NCBI GenBank assembly: GCA_027318585.1
Contig: DAHVOW010000032.1
Span: forward strand, 1-15,655
DNA length: 15,655 bases
Source of the DNA: Methanobacteriaceae archaeon
GTDB lineage: Archaea; Methanobacteriota; Methanobacteria; Methanobacteriales; Methanobacteriaceae
Direction: 5' to 3'
Both the position numbers and the translations under genes were made by a program. Below the pieces are notes generated by a model. The model saw nothing but the letters and a program-made list of their open reading frames with translations. It was not told the DNA's origin and did not search any database. How positions within the stretch are numbered: position 1 is the stretch's first letter; every line of letters starts with the position of its first letter. Shown here one piece after another: positions 6,833 through 13,395 of this stretch.

Positions 6833-7906
6833 ATGGTTAAACTGGATCTTGATGATTTGAAAAGATTAAATGAAGCCTATTCCCATTTGGATCAGTTTAA
6901 GTATGATGCAAATAATTTGAAGGATCTATTTACAGATCAACCCCACCTAGTGATTTCACTTTCAAATCAATGCCTTTGTTCATGTTTGCATTGTGCCAGT
7001 GACTCGAACCCTCAGGGAGAAATCATGCCCTTTGATTGCCTCCATAACGTTAATGAAAATTTTTTCAACCTATTTTCACAAGTAGATTTTGGGAGACAAG
7101 GCGATCCCTTAACATATCATAACCAAAAACATGACTTATCTGATGTTATAAAACTTCTTTATGGATATGGGATTGTGCATTACACTTTAGCCGCCGGTAT
7201 TCATCCCGAACATTTACCTATATATGATAAATTAAAAAAATGGAGTTCCCTGGTCACCATAGACACTATGATCACATATCATCACTACTTTGATGAATTC
7301 GATCCACTAACTTTTGCCAATAATTTTAATTACTGTTTGAAAAATTATTTACCATTCTCTAATGAAATCCATATCGCACTATTAGGCCATATTCTCCCAA
7401 ATTCAGGAAATAACCTATATGAAGAGGTTCAAGAAACTTTTGAAGATAACTTTAATCTGATATTCTCCGGAATAAAAATTATCAAAGAAAATTCTGATGA
7501 ACTCCAAATTCAATATAAAGATCAGACAAAAAAAATTGTTATCAACCATCCCAATCACCATGTTTACCCCCTAGGAAGATTCCGCGATTATTTAAGCGAT
7601 AATGAGGTATTAAACGAATATGAAGAACTATTTAACTCCACTGGCAATTATCATGTCTGTCCCGACCTCTTGAAATGGCCGGGGATTATTGTGGAACCTG
7701 ATGGAGCTCTAAAATTATGCGCATCGTTCGAATCCCTAAACAGCAAAAAAGCAAAAATTATCAACCTTTTTTCCAAAAAATTCTCTGAGGTTGAAACTGA
7801 ACTTCTGAATTTTCATCAAAAAGAAGTTTTATGGTTTTTAACATCTTTTCGGGATATATTGGATGGAAAAAAATCAACATGCAAAATCAAAGAACCATAT
7901 CCCTAG
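6833..7906 (+). CDS. Radical SAM enzyme of unknown substrate
   Basis: 357 aa. Radical SAM enzymes use a [4Fe-4S] cluster to split S-adenosylmethionine and start radical chemistry. The cluster motif is C47-x3-C51-x2-C54, in LSNQCLCSCLHCASDSN, with an extra Cys49. FGRQGDPLTY (86-95) occupies the place of the GGEP-type SAM-binding motif. C276, C296 and C350 in the C-terminal part (HVCPDLLKWPGIIVEPDGAL, then KLC) resemble the auxiliary-cluster (SPASM or twitch) regions of peptide-modifying members, though with fewer Cys than full SPASM. The start is ATG 6833 with GGTGAT (6822-6827), which overlaps the stop of the upstream helical gene, so the two are coupled. No small precursor-peptide gene is evident next to it. 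The substrate might be a protein or peptide (inference). Confidence 0.85.
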   Translation: MVKLDLDDLKRLNEAYSHLDQFKYDANNLKDLFTDQPHLVISLSNQCLCSCLHCASDSNPQGEIMPFDCLHNVNENFFNLFSQVDFGRQGDPLTYHNQKHDLSDVIKLLYGYGIVHYTLAAGIHPEHLPIYDKLKKWSSLVTIDTMITYHHYFDEFDPLTFANNFNYCLKNYLPFSNEIHIALLGHILPNSGNNLYEEVQETFEDNFNLIFSGIKIIKENSDELQIQYKDQTKKIVINHPNHHVYPLGRFRDYLSDNEVLNEYEELFNSTGNYHVCPDLLKWPGIIVEPDGALKLCASFESLNSKKAKIINLFSKKFSEVETELLNFHQKEVLWFLTSFRDILDGKKSTCKIKEPYP

Positions 7907-7916
7907 ACTTAATCTT

Positions 7917-7963
7917 CCCTTATTTAGGGGGCAGATCATGGAGCGTGTTTAAAATTTTTTTTT
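7917..7963 (+). terminator. Oligo-T terminator after the radical SAM gene
   Basis: A small hairpin (CCCT-TATTT-AGGG, 7917-7929) is followed, after a spacer, by a T9 run at 7955-7963. It lies between two convergent genes, and the T tract is on the plus strand. Confidence 0.5.
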
Positions 7964-7971
7964 ATGATATC

Positions 7972-9384
7972 TCATCTTTTCAAAGGAACATCTAAATCCC
8001 TTAATGATTCAAGTTTCCAATTATCAGCTTTTAAGTACACCAAAGGATCATAAGGAGGATTATTTCTCTTTTCAAGCTCTTCAAGAGCCCATTTTCTCTG
8101 TTTTCTAAAATCAAGAACCATATAATTATTCTCCTCATAACAATGTTCAATGGTGACTACTTTCCGATCCTTCTTTCGTGAGATTTTATGTAACAGGTTA
8201 CTAGTCAAAGGATTGTTAATCCAACAAAATTCCATAACTGCCCAGTCACTTCGGGATAAATTATAGGTATATCTCCATTCAATCGTCAATGTGCCATCCC
8301 AATATTCATGGGCCTCGATGCCCTTTCTCAGAGACTCTATAATCAATCCCGCATAATCTCCGAAAATATTTGTAAGCCCCTGAGGAAAACTATTTGGAGA
8401 ATATTGATATAAATAGTCTAAAATAGGATCTACTCCCTCAAGAGCCCCCATCATAGCCAATATCGTAGCGTATTCCCATTGAAGATCCTGCGAACGCCTT
8501 AATTCATCTATGAAATAATTAGTCCAACTGGTATCACCAATTTTTCCTAAGGCAATAGCAGCTTCTTTTCTAACGCTATATTCATCTTTAAGAACATTTA
8601 TCAAAGGTTTGACCGCCCTTTTATCCCCTATGTTACCTAATGCTTCTGCCACATTGGCCCTTACAAACCTAACTTCATCACCAAGGGCTTTGATCAGCGG
8701 ATCAACCGCCCTTATATCCTTTATACGTCCCAATGTCTTAGCCGCCCCTTGTCTCACATTAAAATCTTTGAATTCCAAGGCACTGATTAGTGGTTCCACT
8801 GCTGGTTCCCCAATCTCAGTTAAAGCCCATGACGCGCCACTTCTCATATTTTTTATAAGAGGTTCAATGGCTCTAGGATCTTTGATGGCTGCCAACGAAT
8901 TAGTAGCGGCCCTTCTTGCTGATTCATTCCAGTCATAGAGAGTTTTTATTAATTTATCGACTGCTAGGGGACTTCCAATTTCCCCCAGTGATCGGGCCGC
9001 TTCAGTCCGATCATGATCATATAATTCCAGTAATGTATCCAAAGCCCGTTCATCACCCCTGCAGCCAAGACTAGATGCAGCATAGAAGCGTACCCCCAAG
9101 TCGGGGTCAGATAACAATTTTAGTAAGGGTTGTACTGATTTTTCAGTTCCACGCAAACCCAGAGAATAGGCTGCCCATTTCCTAACATCGGCTTCTTGAT
9201 CATCCAAGGCTTTAATGAGCGGTTCTTCTATATTTTCACTATAAACTGTTCTTAAAGCAAAAGCAGCACTTGAACGCACCCTTGCATCCTTTTCGTAACT
9301 CAATGCAAGGATCAGGCCACCTATATCACCATTTAGTTTCATTTTAGGCACATTTGGCTTGAAGAGCCAGTCAAAAAGACCCAT
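7972..9384 (-). CDS. HEAT-repeat protein (PBS-lyase HEAT type)
   Basis: 470 aa. Residues 20-317 hold about nine HEAT-like helical pairs of roughly 31 residues, with the usual pattern VRxxAAxxLGxIxDxRAVxPLIxAL, for example AAKTLGRIKDIRAVDPLIKA and VAEALGNIGDKRAVKPLINV. One unit around 114-140 is shortened. Such arrays form curved solenoids that bind proteins or act as scaffolds. Residues about 320-470 form a separate, Trp/Tyr-rich domain without a recognised family (EYWDGTLTIEWRYTYNLSR). The N-terminus MGLFDWLFKPN is a short hydrophobic/basic lead like that of the broken gene at 4721-5097. AAGGGA lies about 6 nt upstream of the ATG. It is the last gene of the five-gene operon, 40 nt after the second J-like/TPR gene. 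A role as client or cofactor scaffold for the Hsp70/CDC48 pair is inferred from position only. Confidence 0.88.
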   Translation of the reverse strand: MGLFDWLFKPNVPKMKLNGDIGGLILALSYEKDARVRSSAAFALRTVYSENIEEPLIKALDDQEADVRKWAAYSLGLRGTEKSVQPLLKLLSDPDLGVRFYAASSLGCRGDERALDTLLELYDHDRTEAARSLGEIGSPLAVDKLIKTLYDWNESARRAATNSLAAIKDPRAIEPLIKNMRSGASWALTEIGEPAVEPLISALEFKDFNVRQGAAKTLGRIKDIRAVDPLIKALGDEVRFVRANVAEALGNIGDKRAVKPLINVLKDEYSVRKEAAIALGKIGDTSWTNYFIDELRRSQDLQWEYATILAMMGALEGVDPILDYLYQYSPNSFPQGLTNIFGDYAGLIIESLRKGIEAHEYWDGTLTIEWRYTYNLSRSDWAVMEFCWINNPLTSNLLHKISRKKDRKVVTIEHCYEENNYMVLDFRKQRKWALEELEKRNNPPYDPLVYLKADNWKLESLRDLDVPLKR

Positions 9385-9424
9385 AAATATCCCTTTTCTT
9401 AAAAATTAACCCCTAATGGAGTTT

Positions 9425-10354
9425 TTAGTTTGTTTTTAAGTTTTCTTTGAATAATTTTTGTATTTCCAATGCATTAGCTATTCGTTCATCATCATTCACG
9501 GGGTAAGCTAAATCTTCGAGATAATCATCTATAGCTTGAGGATTCCAATCCACTAAATATTTCAGTTTTCTTTCTGGATCTAACAGTGGAGCCATGTATT
9601 TTTTATATGGTTTCCCATCTAAGGCTAAAGCTATACTTACTAGTGATGAAGCGATGAGGATATTTCGGGGAGATAGATCGTTTTTTAGCAGGGCCCCATA
9701 AGTTCCCACCACATCTTCAAATCGATTTAAGGTTATCTCAGCAGACATTTTATTTAAAGATGCTATAACCATTGATGGTTGTATATTCAAGGCCATTTCA
9801 TAATCTTCGATGGCCTTTATTGGGTTGCCCTTCCTCATATAAGCTCTACCACGATCATTATACGCGTTAGCATCACCACTTTCCAATTCTATTACTCTAT
9901 TACAATCAGATATAACCTGATCCAAATATATGGGGTAATCAGGCACTATTAAGAGGATAGAGGCTCTTAAAGAATAGGCATGTGTCAAGTCCGGATCTCG
10001 ATCTAATGCTTGATTTAAAAGATTTAATGAACCATCTAGATTTTCTCCATGTAAAAGCAAACATGCCTGGCTGTATAATGACTGAGCAATAAGCCTATTT
10101 GCAAAAGAAATATTTCTAGATGGAGCTATAATATGTTCCGGGGCTGGTTGAGATGTTTGGACTAATAATTCGGATTTGAGCCGGGCCATGGGAATACTGT
10201 ATTCATCAGAAAATTCGAAATGCTCCATTTCAAATTCTTCTATCCTCTCGGCGATTTCATCTAAACTAGTATCTTCCCCCAAATTAAGAGCTTTAAAATA
10301 GTCTCCCTTATTGTAATATTTTATAAAATGTTCTAAAGAGGGAATGTTACTCAT
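9425..10354 (-). CDS. J-domain-like (no HPD) plus TPR protein, copy 2
   Basis: 309 aa. Residues 8-65 show a J-domain-like pattern: GDYFKALNLGEDTSLDEIAE in place of the DYYEILGL-x-x-x-AS-x-EEIKKA of DnaJ, then a second and a third helix. The HPD tripeptide that stimulates Hsp70 ATPase is missing; the inter-helix stretch reads HFEFSDEYS. TPR-type helices follow at about 92-227, best seen in NAYNDRGRAYMRKGNPIKAI plus EDYEMALNIQPS. A helical C-terminus closes the protein. It is clearly paralogous to the preceding gene in both the N- and C-terminal parts. The ATG overlaps that gene's stop by ATGA (10351-10354), with GGGGGT just upstream, so the two are translationally coupled. TPR and J-like modules next to an Hsp70 gene suggest a co-chaperone or client adaptor. 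The J-like call is by eye and needs a profile comparison; the TPR call is firmer. Confidence 0.75.
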   Translation of the reverse strand: MSNIPSLEHFIKYYNKGDYFKALNLGEDTSLDEIAERIEEFEMEHFEFSDEYSIPMARLKSELLVQTSQPAPEHIIAPSRNISFANRLIAQSLYSQACLLLHGENLDGSLNLLNQALDRDPDLTHAYSLRASILLIVPDYPIYLDQVISDCNRVIELESGDANAYNDRGRAYMRKGNPIKAIEDYEMALNIQPSMVIASLNKMSAEITLNRFEDVVGTYGALLKNDLSPRNILIASSLVSIALALDGKPYKKYMAPLLDPERKLKYLVDWNPQAIDDYLEDLAYPVNDDERIANALEIQKLFKENLKTN

Positions 10355-11340
10355 TTCATAACCCCCTTATGGTTAATATATTTTTTAAAGAATTCATGAA
10401 TATGTAAGGCGTTTTGAACTCTCTGACTATCAGCAGATTCTTTTTTCAGTTTGTTCATGTGAGTTTCAATGGGCAGAATAGACCAACCATACTCAACTGT
10501 TAAATTCTCTAATGAGAATATTTCCACATACTCCTGATAGTCGCGACCTAACAAAGCTAATGCTAAAGATACAAGATAGTTGGAGATTAATTTGTCCGAC
10601 ATGGTAACTATCAAGTGAGAAATCTCCCCAAAAGTACCCAGAACACTATCATATTCACCCATACAAATTTCTAATTCCATTTTATCCAGATAAAGAATTA
10701 ATGAATTAGGTTCATGAGACAGGGCTATTTGATAATAATGTCTGGCCTTTTTTAGATTTTCATTCCCTCCCAGATCAGCATAAGCTAAAGCCATACCAGT
10801 ATAAGGGCGCGTGTAATCTGGATTTATCTTTATAGCAGTTTTATAAAGTTCTATGGCCATTATAAGGTTAAGTTCATCCCCATAATATTCACCTCTGTCG
10901 CGGTAAATGTCTCCCTTGAAATCATAGCATTCTGCTAGTGGCGCAATTTCAATTACACGATTTATTATTTCCAACGCAGCCTGATACTGATAATTCTTCT
11001 CCAACTCCAACGCATTCCATAATAAACCCTGTATCTCCTCTAAATTTGCATCCATTAATAGGGTTTGAGAAGTTTGTTGCGGTTTATAACTCTTTTCAGA
11101 GGTTACCTCTAATAGAGCTTCTTTAATTTTTTGTAAGGGAATGGTCCATTCCTCACTTTCATCCCAATACTCAAACTCAAAGGCATCCACAGCAGATATG
11201 ATCTCTTCAGTAGATGCACCGAAATCAAGACCAATAGCCTTTAAGTAAGCACCCTGATCATAATATCTTTTAAATTCTGATAAAGTCGGAAAATCCTTCT
11301 CCTCAGACTTATCAGGAAAATATATTTCATAAAAATCCAT
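10351..11340 (-). CDS. J-domain-like (no HPD) plus TPR protein, copy 1
   Basis: 329 aa. After about 18 residues unique to this copy, residues 20-80 read FKRYYDQGAYLKAIGLDFGA and STEEIISAVDAFEFEYWDES. This is the J-domain helix I to helix II layout (GL-D-x-GAS-x-EEI is typical), again without HPD: the loop is YWDESEEW. Helix III corresponds to IPLQKIKEALLEV. TPR units run over about 104-240, for example AIELYKTAIKINPDYTRPYT plus GMALAYADLG. AGGAGG (11349-11354) overlaps the stop codon of the upstream Hsp70 gene, and the gap is 12 nt, so the gene is co-expressed with Hsp70. With its downstream paralogue it probably arose by tandem duplication. Likely role: an Hsp70 partner that delivers or holds clients rather than activating ATPase in the standard way (inference). 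Confidence 0.77.
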   Translation of the reverse strand: MDFYEIYFPDKSEEKDFPTLSEFKRYYDQGAYLKAIGLDFGASTEEIISAVDAFEFEYWDESEEWTIPLQKIKEALLEVTSEKSYKPQQTSQTLLMDANLEEIQGLLWNALELEKNYQYQAALEIINRVIEIAPLAECYDFKGDIYRDRGEYYGDELNLIMAIELYKTAIKINPDYTRPYTGMALAYADLGGNENLKKARHYYQIALSHEPNSLILYLDKMELEICMGEYDSVLGTFGEISHLIVTMSDKLISNYLVSLALALLGRDYQEYVEIFSLENLTVEYGWSILPIETHMNKLKKESADSQRVQNALHIHEFFKKYINHKGVMK

Positions 11341-11352
11341 ATTATCATCCTC

Positions 11353-13359
11353 CTATCTCTTCATCCTCTTAAGTCCCTTTTTTATCTGGTTTCCTTGTTT
11401 TTGAAGTTGTTCAATATCATCCATCAGATCCAATTCCTGGGCCCTATGCAAAAGAGCATTGGTATCATTCCAAACATCATTCCATTTATTTTCCGCCCCC
11501 TGATAATCAATCTCCCCCCTCTCACCTAAGATATAAAAATGGAGAGTTTCACCTAAACGGTTAATATTTTTACGCACCTCCCCCACAATGAGAGGATCAC
11601 CATCTAATAAAATTTTCTGACCCCGTTTGTAGATCATCTGCGACCATGAAACCATTTCTTCTAGTTTATCCAGATCTAACTCAAATGTGGGTTGCGGTGT
11701 GGCTCCAGACCAGCGCTGAGTGGTCCTAGGCAAATTAATGGGTACGCATTTAAGACTGCTCACCCCCACATATTCCACCATTTTACCAGAGTTAAGATCC
11801 CTAAAACGGACCACCAGCTCTTCATTATCATTCAAACCCATAGAAATTCCTACTGTACCCCTAGTATAATTTAGTAAACTCTTTAAATCGTCAAGCGCTA
11901 TGTTGAAGTTTCCTAAATACATGTATTGTTCATCACCACCTGCTGGAACCTGCTGAATAATCTCAATTTCTGTGGTAGTGCCTAATCCATACCAATCAAT
12001 GGTCTGCTCCGCACTCATGTTAGGGAACATGGAATTTCGTGGAATCAATATCTGGGGATGGTGAATGACTTTATCTGGCTCAAATTGAAGATCCACAAAT
12101 CCATAACCATAAGGATGAGGAATTCGATTCCTTATCTTGGCAGATAGGGCAGCACCCCTCACCACTGCATCCATAGGGTCAGCAGAAACCTCTCCTTTCA
12201 TTATTTGTTCCAATTGGATCTGGACCTTCAAATTTCTGTGGAAAATATCCTTAATCATATCTAACACACAAGGCATGGCTGAAGGACCTCCAATAAGCAG
12301 AACCTGATCAATCTTTTCTGGATTCCAGTGCACGCCCTTAATAGCCAGGCCAACTTGTTTCCTACACTCTTCAATTATGTCTATCTGGCCCTCAGATCCT
12401 CTTAAACAGCTTTCCAGCATGACCCTATCCACTTTCAGTTGATAATTCTTTCCACGAATATCCAAAGATGCTATGCTCTTATCAGCACTGGTAAGTTCAA
12501 TCTTTACTTTCTCTGCCTCCTGCCTCACCTGGACTCTTTCTGATGTAGATAAGCTTTCTAATTTAATGTCAAGTTGGTTTATGATCAGGTTCATGATGCG
12601 GTCATCCATATCCACACCACCCAACCGATTGTTACCAGTGGTTATGGAACCTTTGAATAACATTTGAGAAGGATCAGGCCCTTTTTTAAGTATCTGCCCC
12701 GCAGTAACATCTAAAGTACCCGCTCCTATATCAAAAACAATCACCTTTAAGGGGGTGGGACTGATCGCCACCTCATAGGAAATAGAGGCCGCCACCGGTT
12801 CAGGAATGGTCTTAACTGATTTAAAACCTGCAATCTTAGCTGCTTGAACTACTGTGGCTGATTTAACAGCATCAAAATATGCAGGAACCGATATAACGAC
12901 GTTTTTAAAGTTTGTTTTCATTTGTTCTTCAGCAACATTTTTCATGTGCTTGATGATTTCAGAACACACCTCCTCAGGTAGAAACTTTCCTGAACCCATA
13001 CAAATCATACACTTGCCAGTTTCAGGGTCAGGTTCTACTTTATAGGCGAATCTCTGCAATTCACCTTCTTCTTTTGCTTTGTTGAAGGTTTTACCCAATA
13101 GTCTCTTGGTTCCCCAGGCCACTAGATGTGGTTTTTCTTTCATGGAAAGTTTAGCCTTTAAACCAATATCCTCCACTTCACCATCCTCATTATAGCTAAC
13201 AAATGATGGAAAATTCTTATTATTACCCTTATCCATACTCATATCATCCGAACTTTCGATTATAACAAGTTCTACTAATTTATCTCCTTCAAACTCCAGT
13301 ACAGACACAGCAGAGTTGTAAGTTCCTAAATCCATCGCCAGTATTTTCTCTTCCATCAT
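11353..13359 (-). CDS. Second divergent Hsp70 (DnaK-like chaperone)
   Basis: 668 aa from ATG 13359, chosen because GGAGGT (13365-13370) lies 5 nt upstream; an in-frame ATG at 13383 would overlap that site and has no site of its own. Nucleotide-binding domain, about residues 4-412: phosphate-1 AMDLGTYNSAVSV (8-20), with Tyr where DnaK has the second Thr; K85 in WGTKRLLGK; E187 in IPEPVAAS; phosphate-2 FDIGAGTLD (209-217), with the Asp/Thr/Asp set kept although GGG becomes GAG; adenosine motif QVLLIGGPSAMP (352-363); VVRGAALSA. ATPase competence looks likely. The C-terminal half is a divergent substrate-binding region, with the acidic/aromatic stretch IDWYGLGTTTEIEI, and ends in a basic helical tail. 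It lies 36 nt after the CDC48-like gene and 12 nt before the first J-like/TPR gene. It differs strongly from the Hsp70 at 538-3003. Confidence 0.92.
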   Translation of the reverse strand: MMEEKILAMDLGTYNSAVSVLEFEGDKLVELVIIESSDDMSMDKGNNKNFPSFVSYNEDGEVEDIGLKAKLSMKEKPHLVAWGTKRLLGKTFNKAKEEGELQRFAYKVEPDPETGKCMICMGSGKFLPEEVCSEIIKHMKNVAEEQMKTNFKNVVISVPAYFDAVKSATVVQAAKIAGFKSVKTIPEPVAASISYEVAISPTPLKVIVFDIGAGTLDVTAGQILKKGPDPSQMLFKGSITTGNNRLGGVDMDDRIMNLIINQLDIKLESLSTSERVQVRQEAEKVKIELTSADKSIASLDIRGKNYQLKVDRVMLESCLRGSEGQIDIIEECRKQVGLAIKGVHWNPEKIDQVLLIGGPSAMPCVLDMIKDIFHRNLKVQIQLEQIMKGEVSADPMDAVVRGAALSAKIRNRIPHPYGYGFVDLQFEPDKVIHHPQILIPRNSMFPNMSAEQTIDWYGLGTTTEIEIIQQVPAGGDEQYMYLGNFNIALDDLKSLLNYTRGTVGISMGLNDNEELVVRFRDLNSGKMVEYVGVSSLKCVPINLPRTTQRWSGATPQPTFELDLDKLEEMVSWSQMIYKRGQKILLDGDPLIVGEVRKNINRLGETLHFYILGERGEIDYQGAENKWNDVWNDTNALLHRAQELDLMDDIEQLQKQGNQIKKGLKRMKR

Positions 13360-13395
13360 CTCAAACCTCCATATCAAATCCATATTTACTTTTAA

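Noticed and set aside
8609..8938. Plus-strand open frame of 109 codons with a repetitive product
   Set aside because: It is the complement of the HEAT repeats; its repetitiveness comes from the real gene on the other strand.
7972..9384. DNA-level tandem repeat or CRISPR-like array
   Set aside because: The periodicity of about 31 codons exists at protein level (HEAT units); the nucleotide copies are divergent and there are no spacers.
11692..11874. Plus-strand 60-codon frame, and similar ones at 12473-12667, 12854-13045, 13502-13696, 14114-14338 and 14383-14670
   Set aside because: All are opposite conserved Hsp70 or AAA+ domains and lack family signals or good start contexts.
13360..13383. 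Upstream in-frame ATG at 13383 as the start of the operon Hsp70
   Set aside because: It lies on the far side of the strong GGAGGT site and has no ribosome-binding site; ATG 13359 keeps a normal Hsp70 N-terminus.
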